Shown here: positions 8,096 through 17,485 of the stretch, in pieces | How positions within the stretch are numbered: the stretch's first letter is position 1 | Layout of the letters: the number at the start of each line of letters is the position of its first letter | NCBI RefSeq assembly: GCF_029892155.1 | Contig: NZ_JARZAG010000027.1 | Location: forward strand, 50,905 to 114,904 | Direction: 5' to 3' | DNA length: 64,000 nucleotides | Source: Kitasatospora sp. GAS204B | Lineage (GTDB): Bacteria; Actinomycetota; Actinomycetes; Streptomycetales; Streptomycetaceae | Made by a program: the position numbers and the translations under genes | The notes under the pieces: generated by a model | The model's database searches: none | What the model saw: only the letters and a program-made list of their open reading frames with translations | What the model was told of the DNA's origin: nothing

Positions 8096-9418
8096 GTGCC
8101 CGTGTCCGCCCGCCTGCGACTCGTTGCCGCCACCGCAGGGGCCTTCGCGCTCGCCCTGCTGCCGACGGTCAGCCAGTCCACCGCCACTGCCGACCAGGCC
8201 GCCGCGGCCCCGTGGTCCGCCCGGCTCGCCGTGCACCCGCTGCGGCACGCGAGCCCGGCCGACGACCCGGTGCTCGCCGCACCGCTGCCCACCAGCGACT
8301 GCCTGACCCAACTGCACCGTGCCTGCTACTCGCCGCTCCAGTACCGCACCGCCTACGACCTCGACCCGCTCTACCAGCACGGGATCACCGGCCAGGGGCG
8401 GACCATCGTGATCGTCGACTCGTTCGGCTCGCCGACCATCCAGCACGACCTGGACGTCTGGTCGGCGCAGTGGGGCATCGCCAGCAGCCAGGTGGACGTG
8501 GTGCAGTGGGGGCAGGTCCCGGCCTTCGACCCGAAGAACGCCGACATGGACGGCTGGGCGAGCGAGAGCACCCTGGACGTGGAGGCCGCACACGCCGTCG
8601 CGCCCGGCGCGAGGATCGTGCTGCTGGAGACCGGCGTCTCGGAGACCGAGGGCGCGGTCGGCGTGCCCGAGATGATGAGCGGCATCAACCACCTGGTGAA
8701 CAACGGCCAGGCGGACGTGGTGTCGATGAGCTGGGCGACCAGCGAGGGGATGTTCCCGGGCTTCGACCAGGGCGATTACACCAGCCTGACCACGCTGCGC
8801 TACGCCTTCACCAACGCCTCGAAGCACGGCGTCACGCTGACCGCCAGCTCCGGCGACGGCGGCGGCGACTCGACCAAGCTGGACGCCGCCTGGCCGGCCG
8901 GTGACCCGCTGGTCACGGCGGTCGGCGGCACCGAGCTCCACCTGGACGACCAGGGCGCCAGGACCGCCCCCGACGCCGCCTGGTCGGGCAGCGGCGGCGA
9001 GCTCTCCAAGGTCTTCGCCCGCCCGGGCTACCAGGACCCGGTCCGCTCGGTGGTCGGCGACCACCGCGGCACCCCGGACATCAGCATGGCGGGCTCGCCC
9101 AACGGCGCGCTCTGGCTGTACTCCAGCTTCGACCCGGCCAACACCGGCTGGACGGCGGACGGTGCGGGCACCAGCGAGTCCTCCCCGCTCTTCGCCGGCG
9201 TCGTCGCGCTGGCCGACCAGGCCGCCGGCCACCGCCTCGGCGTGATCGACCAGGACCTGTACCACCTCTACACCCGGCACTCGTCCGGGCTGGTGGACGT
9301 CACCACCGGCAGCACCGGTCCCAACGGCTACACCGCGGGCCCTGGTTACGACCAGACGACCGGTGTCGGCACCGTGGACGCCGCCAAGCTGGTCCAGGCA
9401 ATCGCACACCTGCACTGA
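8096..9418 (+). CDS. Secreted S53 family (sedolisin) peptidase
   Basis: A 440-residue exported serine-carboxyl peptidase. The catalytic set is present: Glu and Asp in ESTLDVEAAH, the oxyanion Asp in SSGDGGGD and the nucleophile Ser in GTSESSPLFAG. GTG at 8096 was chosen because GGGAGGGG lies at 8081-8088 and the protein then starts with a clean signal peptide (VSARLRLVAATAGAFALALL, probable cut near TATA-DQ). The propeptide is very short (about 60 residues) compared with classic sedolisins, as in other actinobacterial short forms. Probably degrades protein outside the cell. Confidence 0.88.
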   Translation: MPVSARLRLVAATAGAFALALLPTVSQSTATADQAAAAPWSARLAVHPLRHASPADDPVLAAPLPTSDCLTQLHRACYSPLQYRTAYDLDPLYQHGITGQGRTIVIVDSFGSPTIQHDLDVWSAQWGIASSQVDVVQWGQVPAFDPKNADMDGWASESTLDVEAAHAVAPGARIVLLETGVSETEGAVGVPEMMSGINHLVNNGQADVVSMSWATSEGMFPGFDQGDYTSLTTLRYAFTNASKHGVTLTASSGDGGGDSTKLDAAWPAGDPLVTAVGGTELHLDDQGARTAPDAAWSGSGGELSKVFARPGYQDPVRSVVGDHRGTPDISMAGSPNGALWLYSSFDPANTGWTADGAGTSESSPLFAGVVALADQAAGHRLGVIDQDLYHLYTRHSSGLVDVTTGSTGPNGYTAGPGYDQTTGVGTVDAAKLVQAIAHLH

Positions 9419-9431
9419 CCCGGCAGTGCTG

Positions 9432-9473
9432 TGACGGTCCGTCAACTTCTGTCAGAGAGTTGACGGACCGTCA
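9432..9473. terminator. Bidirectional terminator overlapping a stop codon
   Basis: A 16-bp perfect stem (9432-9447 with 9458-9473) around a 10-base loop, between the convergent peptidase and thioesterase genes. Each arm contains the 13-base palindrome TGACGG(T/A)CCGTCA, and the right arm includes the stop codon of the thioesterase gene. Confidence 0.85.
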
Positions 9474-10277
9474 GCGCTCCCCGACGAAGAGCGTCTGCAG
9501 CACCCGGCCGCAGTCGCCCAGTTCGTCGTCCAACCGCCCGAGCGCCAGGCCCGATCCGGCCGGGCTGGCGGTGGTGGCCGCACTCAGGCAGAGCCACTCG
9601 CCGACCGGATCGCGGTGCAGCGCCAGCGTGACATCGGTGTTGACCACCTGCCGGCGGACGTGGTCGAGCTCGAAGGCCACCGCCCAGTTGCTGTCGGCCA
9701 GCGTCAGCGCCCGGGTCAGCGGGGTGTCCGGCTCGCCCGCCACCAGTGGCACCCGCTGCCGGACCCAGGCCGTCCCGGGCCCCGGCCGGTCGAAGCCGCC
9801 GCCGTCCGCCCAGCGCCACTCCATCGCGGACACGTAGCCGCCGTGGTCGGTGCCGGGCAGCCGGTGCGGCGGCTGCGGTGCGGGCAGCGGCGGCGGGGTC
9901 GGCTCCGGGCGCAGCGCGGGCGTGTCCTGCGGGCTGGCCGTCATCCGCCAGGCCCGGGCCAGCATCACGACCTGGCCGCCCGCGGTGATCTCGCCCTCCA
10001 GCAGCTCGCTGCGCGCGCCCGCGCGGACCGTGCGCACCTCGACGGTCAGCTCGTCCACCGGCACCGGCCGCGGGATGTCCAGCGTCACCCGGGCGATCCG
10101 GAACCCCTCGCGCACCTGGTGCCGCTCCATGGCCCGCCCCAGCAGCGCGGACGGCGGCCCGGCGTGCTGCGCCTTCGGGCTCCACGGCCCCACGGTGTGC
10201 CCGGTGCTCTCGTACCGGCCCTCGCCCAGATCGCGGTAGAAGGAATCCGGCGTGCCCGCCGCCCCTGCTGTCGTCAT
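9471..10277 (-). CDS. TesB-like acyl-CoA thioesterase
   Basis: A 268-residue protein of the double hot-dog thioesterase type: an N-terminal half with GPWSPKAQHAGPPSALLGRAME and RVTLDIPRPVPVDELTVEVR, and a C-terminal half with the TLADSNWAVAFELDHVRRQVVNTDVTLALHR stretch in pieces typical of this family. Predicted to hydrolyse acyl-CoA; chain preference unknown. It is divergent from a TetR regulator whose operator lies between them, so it is probably the regulated target. Confidence 0.8.
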   Translation of the reverse strand: MTTAGAAGTPDSFYRDLGEGRYESTGHTVGPWSPKAQHAGPPSALLGRAMERHQVREGFRIARVTLDIPRPVPVDELTVEVRTVRAGARSELLEGEITAGGQVVMLARAWRMTASPQDTPALRPEPTPPPLPAPQPPHRLPGTDHGGYVSAMEWRWADGGGFDRPGPGTAWVRQRVPLVAGEPDTPLTRALTLADSNWAVAFELDHVRRQVVNTDVTLALHRDPVGEWLCLSAATTASPAGSGLALGRLDDELGDCGRVLQTLFVGER

Positions 10278-10366
10278 CCCGTCCAGCCCCCTCGGCTCGC
10301 TTCGACCACTGCCTCGCGCCCCACGACGATAGGCGATCGGCAGGTCCCTGGATCACCGGTTTAGCC

Positions 10367-10404
10367 GTTACCTGGGCGAGGAAGAAGTTACCTGTGCAGG
10401 TAAC
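10367..10404. promoter_or_regulatory. TetR-type operator
   Basis: GTTACCTG at 10367-10374 is repeated exactly 20 bases downstream at 10387-10394, where it forms a palindrome with CAGGTAAC at 10397-10404 (2-base spacer). The dyad overlaps the GTG start of the TetR gene and lies in the divergent spacer before the thioesterase gene, as expected for an autorepressing TetR protein. Confidence 0.75.
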
Positions 10405-11023
10405 ACGTGACGAGCAGGACGGGCAGCGTTCGCCGAGCGCGACCGCGCGGCGCGGCCAGATCATCGCGGCCGCCGTCCAGGTGCTGGCCGAGAGCGGGTA
10501 CGGACGGGCCACCTTCGAGCGGATCCGGCAGCGGGCCGGGATCTCCAGCACCCGGCTGATCTCGTACCACTTCGGCACCCGGGACGAGCTGATGGAGGCG
10601 GTGCTGATCGACATCGCGCTGGAGGCCCAGGCCGCCATCGCCCGCCGCACGGACGGCGCGCCCACCGCCACCGAGCGGCTCACCGCCCGGATCGAGGCGG
10701 AACTGGCCTGGATCGCGCGCAATCCCGCCGCCGTCCGGGCGATGTACGAGATCTGCATGAACGCCAGGGACGAGGACGGCGCCCTGCGCTACGGCACGCA
10801 GGCGTCGGCCGAGGCGAACGTGGCCGAGCTGGCACCGATTCTGCGGGCCGGCCAGCAGAGCGGGGAGTTCCGGGAGTTCGACACCACGCTGATGGCGCTC
10901 ACGTTGAAGTCCGCGATCGACGCCGCCATCGTCCGGATGACGCAGCCCCCGCGCCTGAGCGTGGACGACTGCGTCCGCGAGATCACCACCCTGGCCCTGC
11001 TCGCCACCCGGAGCACGCCATGA
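10394..11023 (+). CDS. TetR-family transcriptional regulator
   Basis: A 209-residue repressor. Residues about 17-63 form the TetR helix-turn-helix (RGQIIAAAVQVLAESGYGRA, then ISSTRLISYHFGTRDELMEA); the remaining helices form the ligand and dimer domain. GTG at 10394 lies inside the predicted operator, so the mRNA may be leaderless or nearly so. The stop overlaps the start of the next gene (ATGA). Likely controls the divergent thioesterase and its own operon in response to a small, possibly acyl, ligand; the ligand is a guess. Confidence 0.88.
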   Translation: MQVTRDEQDGQRSPSATARRGQIIAAAVQVLAESGYGRATFERIRQRAGISSTRLISYHFGTRDELMEAVLIDIALEAQAAIARRTDGAPTATERLTARIEAELAWIARNPAAVRAMYEICMNARDEDGALRYGTQASAEANVAELAPILRAGQQSGEFREFDTTLMALTLKSAIDAAIVRMTQPPRLSVDDCVREITTLALLATRSTP

Positions 11024-11715
11024 CCACGCATGACGCATCGGCGACGACCCCTGAAGCGCCGCCCCGGCCGAGCCGCCGACGCCTGCTGCTCGGTGTCGTC
11101 TGGGACATCGCCGTCCCGATCGCGGTGTACTACGGCCTGCGCGCCGCCGGCGTCGGCGTCTTCGTCGCGCTGCTGGCCGGCGCCGTCCTGCCGGCGCTCA
11201 CCACGGCGGTGCAGTGGGTCCGCACCCGCAGCCTGGAGGGGATGGCGGGATTCATCGCCGGGACCATGCTGCTCGGCGTCGCGGCCGCGCTGGTCAGCGG
11301 CAGCCCGCGGTTCCTGCTGGCCAAGGACGGTTGGCTGACCGGCGTCGCCGGGCTCTGGTTCCTGATCTCGATCAGGGCCCATCGCCCGCTGCTCTTCCAC
11401 GGCGGCCGCCCGCTGCTGGAGGGGCGGTTCCGCTCCGACGGCACCTCCTGGGACGTGCTGTGGGAGCGTGAGCCGGCCTTCCGGCGGATCTGGCGGGTCT
11501 CGACCGCGATCTGGGGCGTGGCGATGCTGCTCGACGCCGCCGTGCGGGTCGTGATGGCCTACACCCTGCCGGTGGACCTGGTGCCCGGCCTCGGTGCGCT
11601 GCTCTGGCCGGTCACGCTGCTGCTGTTGCAACTGGTGAACGGCGTCTACTACGAGGTGGCCGGACTCTGGCGGTTGACCTCCGGCACGGCCGCCGCCCGT
11701 CCGGCGGCCGGTTGA
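11020..11715 (+). CDS. VC0807-type integral membrane protein
   Basis: A 231-residue membrane protein with five or six helices, for example LLLGVVWDIAVPIAVYYGL, VFVALLAGAVLPALTTAV and AGFIAGTMLLGVAAALV. The order WDIAVPIAVYYGLR...LVSGSPRFLLAKDG...WEREPAFRR fits the VC0807 family, function unknown. Overlaps the TetR stop by four bases and its own tail runs 67 bases into the convergent acetyltransferase gene. Probably regulated by the TetR protein. Confidence 0.75.
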   Translation: MTTHDASATTPEAPPRPSRRRLLLGVVWDIAVPIAVYYGLRAAGVGVFVALLAGAVLPALTTAVQWVRTRSLEGMAGFIAGTMLLGVAAALVSGSPRFLLAKDGWLTGVAGLWFLISIRAHRPLLFHGGRPLLEGRFRSDGTSWDVLWEREPAFRRIWRVSTAIWGVAMLLDAAVRVVMAYTLPVDLVPGLGALLWPVTLLLLQLVNGVYYEVAGLWRLTSGTAAARPAAG

Positions 11716-12257
11716 GGCGCACGGGCCCTGGCCCAGTGGTCGGCGAGCAGGCCGAACAGCAGGTCGTCGGTCCACTCGCCTTTGCACCAGGTGTACTCAG
11801 GGCGCCGCCCCTCCAGTTGGAAGCCCACCCGCTCCAACAACCCGGCGGAACTCCGGTTGCGCGCGTCGCACACCGCCGAGACCCGGTGCAGGCCGCGCCG
11901 CTCGAACAGCTCCCGCAGCACCGCCCGCACCGCCTCGGTGGCGTACCCGTGCCCCTGGTGCTCCGGGGCGAGGGTGAAGCCCAACTCGGCCTGGCGCAGG
12001 TTCTCGTGCAGGTGGACACCGAGGTCGCCGATCAGCCGGCCGTCCGTCCGCAGCTCGATCGCGTACTGGAACCAGCCGGGCCGCCGCGGGTCTCCCGCGG
12101 CGAAGTCCCGGACCAGCTCGGCGGCCTGGGCCGGCGAGACCGGTGCGCTCCAGCCTTGGTAGCGGGCGACGGCCGGGTCGGAGCGGTAGGCGGCGAGCGC
12201 GGCGGAGTCCTCGGGGCGGAAGCGGCGCAGGTCGAGCCGGGGGGTGCTGAGTGACAT
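11649..12257 (-). CDS. RimJ/RimL-type GNAT acetyltransferase
   Basis: A 202-residue acetyltransferase starting MSLSTPRLDLRRFRPEDSAA, the usual beginning of RimJ/RimL proteins. The acetyl-CoA motif is LAPEHQGHGYATEAVRAVL and the NRSSAGLLERVGFQLEG stretch follows. These enzymes acetylate N-terminal amines of proteins or small amines such as antibiotics; the substrate here is unknown. ATG at 12257 was chosen by family alignment; upstream codons are noise. The last 25 residues overlap the opposite gene and look dispensable. Confidence 0.85.
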   Translation of the reverse strand: MSLSTPRLDLRRFRPEDSAALAAYRSDPAVARYQGWSAPVSPAQAAELVRDFAAGDPRRPGWFQYAIELRTDGRLIGDLGVHLHENLRQAELGFTLAPEHQGHGYATEAVRAVLRELFERRGLHRVSAVCDARNRSSAGLLERVGFQLEGRRPEYTWCKGEWTDDLLFGLLADHWARARAPQPAAGRAAAVPEVNRQSPATS

Positions 12258-12272
12258 GCGGGAGAGCCTGCC

Positions 12273-12395
12273 ATGACCCGGCGGTGGTCGGTTGTGATTT
12301 TCCAGCCTGGCCCCTGGCAGGCCGCCTACGCCAAGTGGCTGGCGCCCTACCTCGGTTCGGCCACCACCCCGCCGCCCGCCGCCTACCTGCCCTGA
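12273..12395 (+). CDS. Possible 40-residue ORF or gene remnant
   Basis: A short open frame starting MTRRWSVVIFQPGPWQ and ending PPPAAYLP. The middle (AAYAKWLAPYLG) looks like real protein and could be the tail of a lost larger gene. No clear ribosome site. Its stop codon begins an imperfect TGACGGT/ACCGTCA dyad running to 12426, as at other gene ends in this window. Function unknown. Confidence 0.25.
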   Translation: MTRRWSVVIFQPGPWQAAYAKWLAPYLGSATTPPPAAYLP

Positions 12396-12699
12396 CGGTC
12401 CGGCCAGCAGGCCTGACGTACCGTCACTTCTCCTCCAGTGCACGGGGCCGGCGGCCGTCCAGCTGGTCCGCCAGGCCGCGCCGGGTAGCCGGGGTCAGGT
12501 CCTCGCGGGCCAGGCAGGCCCCCTGAGCGAGCACCTCGACCCGTTCCGCCCGCTCGGGTCCGGTACGGTCCGGCCCGAGACCCGCGGGGCCTCCGGTAGC
12601 CCGAGCGGGTGGACGGGTCCAGGGGTCTCGGGTGTCGGCGCCACCGTCGCCGGTCGGGCACGCGACCCTCGTCCGCAAGGAACAGAGGAGACCAGGACC
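12396..12699. other. Intergenic region, 304 bases
   Basis: Between the short ORF and the cupredoxin gene. It holds the palindrome TGACGTACCGTCA at 12414-12426 and otherwise only shadow reading frames. No clear promoter could be assigned, although the cupredoxin promoter must lie here or just upstream. An AGAGGAG ribosome site is at 12684-12690. Confidence 0.6.
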
Positions 12700-13233
12700 A
12701 TGATGATCCCGCCCGGCCCCCGAACGAGCGGCCGCCGCCCGGCCCCCGCGCTGCTGCTCGCCGCGCTGGTCGCCGTCGCCGCCGTCAGCGGCTGTTCGAG
12801 CAGTTCGAGCAGCTCGACCGCCAAGCCGACCGCCAGCGCCCCCGTCGGCGGGTCGACGGGCAGTGCCGCGACGGCCACCGCTACCGCGTCCGCCTCCGCG
12901 AGCACGTCCGCGAGCACGTCCACCAGCGCCTCCGCGAGCACCGGCACGAGCGTCACCGTCACTGAGAAGGAGTACTCGCTCAGCCTGACCCAGACCCCGC
13001 TCACACCCGGTACGTACACCTTCGTCGCGCAGAATGCCGGAACCGTCGAGCACGCGCTGGCCATCGCCGGACCGGGCGTGACCGCCACCCAGACCAACCC
13101 GATCCAGCCGGGGCAGCAGGCGCAGCTCACCGTCACCCTGCAGCCGGGCAGCTACGAGCTCTGGTGTCCGATCGACGGCCACAAGGCGCTCGGCATGGAC
13201 ACCCACATCCAGGTCGGGGCCGCCAGCTCCTGA
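12700..13233 (+). CDS. Cupredoxin-domain lipoprotein
   Basis: A 177-residue exported lipoprotein. The signal ends in the lipobox AVSGC (Cys near residue 29), followed by a Ser/Thr/Ala-rich linker of about 55 residues. The C-terminal cupredoxin domain (about 85-175) has a full type 1 copper set: His in VEHALAI, then Cys, His and Met in LWCPIDGHKALGM. It probably carries electrons or copper at the outer membrane face. It precedes the hydrogenase genes in the same direction, but a 9-bp hairpin in between suggests a separate transcript, so a link with hydrogen oxidation is only positional. Confidence 0.85.
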   Translation: MMIPPGPRTSGRRPAPALLLAALVAVAAVSGCSSSSSSSTAKPTASAPVGGSTGSAATATATASASASTSASTSTSASASTGTSVTVTEKEYSLSLTQTPLTPGTYTFVAQNAGTVEHALAIAGPGVTATQTNPIQPGQQAQLTVTLQPGSYELWCPIDGHKALGMDTHIQVGAASS

Positions 13234-13245
13234 CCGTCGTCCGAT

Positions 13246-13282
13246 CGGCGGTACGGACGCGCCGCTGTTCGGGGTACCGCCG
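13246..13282 (+). terminator. Possible terminator after the cupredoxin gene
   Basis: CGGCGGTAC at 13246-13254 pairs with GTACCGCCG at 13274-13282 (9 bp, 19-base loop). It lies 13 bases after the cupredoxin stop and before the hydrogenase small-subunit gene. Confidence 0.5.
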
Positions 13283-13376
13283 CGGCCCTTCGTCCGACCG
13301 GGGAGCGCGCCGGGCTGCTATGAAGAATCCTGAGCCCGTTCTGTCGGTCTCATCCCTTTTCTGAGGAGGCATCCTC

Positions 13377-14462
<1,086 letters not shown>

Positions 14463-14474
14463 CCCGCTGAACCA

Positions 14475-14509
14475 CGGCGGGCCGCACGCCCCGTGCGTGC
14501 GGCCCGCCG
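14475..14509 (+). promoter_or_regulatory. Strong hairpin between hydrogenase subunit genes
   Basis: A perfect 14-bp GC-rich stem (14475-14488 with 14496-14509) around a 7-base loop, 13 bases after the small-subunit stop. It could partly terminate transcription or protect the upstream mRNA end, tuning the small-to-large subunit ratio. The role is inferred. Confidence 0.8.
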
Positions 14510-14595
14510 CTGCATACCCCCCACTCCGTGAGCAGGACCCGCGGGCCGCCTTCCGGGCGGTCGCGCGCGCAGAGCAGAAGGGCACGACAGAGACG

Positions 14596-16380
14596 ATGGC
14601 ACCGACGACGAAGCCGGCCGGCGACGGCAGTGGCCTGGTGGAGATGTCCTGGGACCCGATCACCCGGATCGTGGGCAGCCTGGGCATCCACACGAAGATC
14701 GACTTCAAGCAGAAGAAGGTCGCCGAGTGCTACAGCACGTCGTCGGTCTTTCGCGGCTACAGCGTCTTCATGCGCGGCAAGGACCCGCGGGACGCGCACT
14801 TCATCACCAGCCGGATCTGCGGCATCTGCGGTGACAACCACGCCACCTGTTCCGTCTACGCGCAGAACATGGCCTACGGCGTGAAGCCGCCGCACCTCGG
14901 CGAGTGGATCATCAACCTCGGCGAGGCGGCCGAGTACATGTTCGACCACAACATCTTCCAGGAGAACCTGGTCGGGGTCGACTACTGCGAGAAGATGGTC
15001 CGCGAGACCAACCCCGGGGTGCTGGAGCTGGCCGAGCGCACCGAGGCCCCGCACGCGGGCGACCACGGGTACAAGACGATCGCCGACATCATGCGCTCGC
15101 TCAACCCGATCGAGGGCGAGTTCTACCGCGAGGCGCTCCAGGTCAGCCGCTACACCCGGGAGATGTTCTGCCTGATGGAGGGTCGCCACGTGCACCCCTC
15201 CACGCTCTACCCGGGCGGCGTCGGCACGGTGGCCACGGTCCAGCTCTTCACCGACTACCTGAGCCGGCTGATGCGCTACGTGGAGTTCATGAAGAAGGTC
15301 GTGCCGCTGCACGACGACCTCTTCGACTTCTTCTACCAGGCGCTGCCCGGCTACGAGGAGGTCGGCCGCCGCCGGATCCTGCTCGGCTGCTGGGGCAGCC
15401 TCAACGACCCGGACCACTGCGACTTCACCTACCGGAACATGACGGACTGGGGTCGCAAGATGTTCGTCACCCCGGGCGTGATCGTCGACGGCAAGCTGGT
15501 CACCAACGACCTCACCGAGATCAACCTCGGCATCCGGATCCTGCTCGGCAGCTCCTACTACCAGGACTGGCAGGGCCAGGAGCAGTTCGTCACCCACGAC
15601 CCGCTGGGCAACCCGGTCGACCCGCGGCACCCGTGGAACCAGCACACCATCCCGCAGCCGCAGAAGCGCAACTTCGAGGACAAGTACAGCTGGGTGATGT
15701 CCCCGCGCTGGTTCGACGGCAAGGACTACCTGGCGCTGGACACCGGCGGCGGCCCGATCGCCCGGCTCTGGTCCACCGCGCTGTCCGGCCTGGTCGACAT
15801 CGGCTACATCAAGGCGACCGGCCACAGCGTGGTGATCAACCTGCCGAAGTCGATGACCAAGCCGGAGACCACCTTCGAGTGGAAGATCCCGCAGTGGAGC
15901 AACGCGATCGAGCGCAACCGGGCCCGCACCTACTTCCAGGCCTACGCGGCCGCCGCCGCCCTGCACTTCGCCGAGAAGGCGCTGGGTGAGGTGCGGGCCG
16001 GCAAGACCCAGACCTGGGAGAAGTTCGAGGTGCCGGACGAGGGCATCGGCTGCGGCTTCACCGAGGCGGTGCGCGGCGTGCTCTCGCACCACATGGTGAT
16101 CCGGGACGGCAAGATCGCCAACTACCACCCGTACCCGCCCACCCCGTGGAACGCCAGCGTCCGGGACAGCTACGGGACGCCCGGGCCCTACGAGGACGCG
16201 GTGCAGAACACCCCGATCTTCGAGGAGAACTCCCCGGAGAACTTCAAGGGCATCGACATCATGCGCGCCGTGCGCAGCTTCGACCCCTGCCTGCCCTGCG
16301 GCGTGCACATGTACGTGGGCAACGGCAGGACCGTACAGACCATGCACGTGCCCACCGGCCTGAGCGGACTCACGGCATGA
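14596..16380 (+). CDS. hhyL: Group 1h [NiFe]-hydrogenase large subunit
   Basis: A 594-residue catalytic subunit (also called HucL) holding the Ni-Fe(CN)2CO site. Four Cys ligands are present: L1 motif RICGICGDNH (Cys75, Cys78) and L2 motif DPCLPCGVH (Cys565, Cys568, His571). About 23 residues follow His571 and should be removed by the endopeptidase encoded downstream after nickel insertion. ATG at 14596 was chosen because upstream in-frame codons are low-complexity and the family begins close to GLVEMSWDPITRIVGSLG. The stop overlaps the next start (ATGA). Electrons would pass through HhyS, probably to menaquinone. Confidence 0.96.
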   Translation: MAPTTKPAGDGSGLVEMSWDPITRIVGSLGIHTKIDFKQKKVAECYSTSSVFRGYSVFMRGKDPRDAHFITSRICGICGDNHATCSVYAQNMAYGVKPPHLGEWIINLGEAAEYMFDHNIFQENLVGVDYCEKMVRETNPGVLELAERTEAPHAGDHGYKTIADIMRSLNPIEGEFYREALQVSRYTREMFCLMEGRHVHPSTLYPGGVGTVATVQLFTDYLSRLMRYVEFMKKVVPLHDDLFDFFYQALPGYEEVGRRRILLGCWGSLNDPDHCDFTYRNMTDWGRKMFVTPGVIVDGKLVTNDLTEINLGIRILLGSSYYQDWQGQEQFVTHDPLGNPVDPRHPWNQHTIPQPQKRNFEDKYSWVMSPRWFDGKDYLALDTGGGPIARLWSTALSGLVDIGYIKATGHSVVINLPKSMTKPETTFEWKIPQWSNAIERNRARTYFQAYAAAAALHFAEKALGEVRAGKTQTWEKFEVPDEGIGCGFTEAVRGVLSHHMVIRDGKIANYHPYPPTPWNASVRDSYGTPGPYEDAVQNTPIFEENSPENFKGIDIMRAVRSFDPCLPCGVHMYVGNGRTVQTMHVPTGLSGLTA

Positions 16381-16841
16381 CGGCGGAGGAGCTGGGCGTG
16401 CGGGTCCAGCAGGTGCTCGACCAGCTCGACGATGCCGGGCAGCGCGAGGCCGCCGAGGAACTGGTCCGCACCCTGATGGACTTCTACGGCGCGGGCCTGG
16501 CCCGGGCGGCCGAGCTGTTGCCCGCCGAGGCACTCGGCGACGAACTGGTCGCCGGACTGCTGGTGTTGCACGACCTGCACCCGCAGGACCTGGGGACCCG
16601 GATCGGGCACGCGCTGGCGGCGGTGCCCGGCTGGGCGGTGCAGCGGTTGGACGTCGAGCGCGGTGAACTGACGCTCCGTCAGACCGATGAGGGCGGCGGC
16701 TGCGGCTGCGGATCCGCGCAGGACGGGGAGCGGGTCGAACAGCTGCTGGCCTGCTTCGCCCCCGAGCTCACGGCGGTCGAACTGGCCAAGCAGCCCACGC
16801 TGTTGCAGATCGGCACCCGCCCCGTGGCGGAGGTCCGGTGA
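16377..16841 (+). CDS. NifU-C-like hydrogenase accessory protein
   Basis: A 154-residue protein coupled to the large subunit gene (ATGA overlap). The second half resembles the NifU C-terminal domain: a short beta segment (VERGELTLRQTD), then Cys residues in GGGCGCGSAQD and an amphipathic helix ending FAPELTAVELA. Standard NifU has CxxC; here it is CGCG. It might deliver or store Fe-S clusters for HhyS. The first half is helical and unlike NifU. Function unproven. Confidence 0.65.
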   Translation: MTAEELGVRVQQVLDQLDDAGQREAAEELVRTLMDFYGAGLARAAELLPAEALGDELVAGLLVLHDLHPQDLGTRIGHALAAVPGWAVQRLDVERGELTLRQTDEGGGCGCGSAQDGERVEQLLACFAPELTAVELAKQPTLLQIGTRPVAEVR

Positions 16842-17485
16842 GCGTGCGTCAGCTCACCGGCCCCGGCACCGCGCTGCTCCGCCGGCTGCGCGAGCCGGCG
16901 CCGCCGCAGCCGGAGCGTTGCGAGTTCTGCGACGTCCACCTGCCGGGCGAGCACCGGCACCTGGCGGACCGCGACGAGCGTGCGCTGGTCTGCGTCTGCC
17001 CGGCCTGCGCCCTGCTGTTCCATCAGCCGGGCGCGGCCGGCGGCCGCTACCGAGGGCTGTCCGGGCGCTATCTGGTGGACCCGGAGCACCAGTTGGACGA
17101 GCCGGCCTGGCAGGCGTTGCGGATCCCGGTCAGCACCGCGTTCCTGTTCCGGGACACCGCGCTGGACCGGCTGGTGACCCTCTACCCGAGTCCGGCCGGG
17201 GCCGCGGAGGCCGAGCTCGACGAGGCGGCCTGGCAGACGGTGCTGGACGGCAGCCGGCTCGCCGCCGAACTGGAGCCGGACACCGAGGCGTTGCTGCTGC
17301 GCCGGACGGCGGGGCGGATCGACTGCTACCTGGTGCCGATCGACGTCTGCTACGAACTGGTCGGCCGGCTGCGGCTCTGCTGGCACGGCTTCGACGGCGG
17401 CGCTGAGGCCCGCGCCGAGCTGGACGGCTTCTTCGGCCGGCTGTCCGAGCGGGCCAGGACCCCGAAGGCGCAGGTGCGGCCGTGA
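16838..17485 (+). CDS. DUF5947-like hydrogenase-locus protein
   Basis: A 215-residue soluble protein with two CxxC pairs near the N terminus, in RCEFCDVHLPGEHRH and VCVCPACALLFHQPG, which could bind zinc, iron or an Fe-S cluster. The rest is a mixed alpha/beta domain rich in Leu and Asp. The layout fits DUF5947, which I know mainly from group 1h hydrogenase loci; no function is established. GTG start at 16838 overlaps the previous stop and its own stop overlaps the next GTG, so it is a tightly coupled operon member. Confidence 0.7.
   Translation: MSVRQLTGPGTALLRRLREPAPPQPERCEFCDVHLPGEHRHLADRDERALVCVCPACALLFHQPGAAGGRYRGLSGRYLVDPEHQLDEPAWQALRIPVSTAFLFRDTALDRLVTLYPSPAGAAEAELDEAAWQTVLDGSRLAAELEPDTEALLLRRTAGRIDCYLVPIDVCYELVGRLRLCWHGFDGGAEARAELDGFFGRLSERARTPKAQVRP

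Noticed and set aside
14497..14595. GTG-started N-terminal extension of the hydrogenase large subunit
   Set aside because: The extension starts inside the intergenic hairpin, reads as low-complexity sequence and is not expected from the family; ATG at 14596 fits better.
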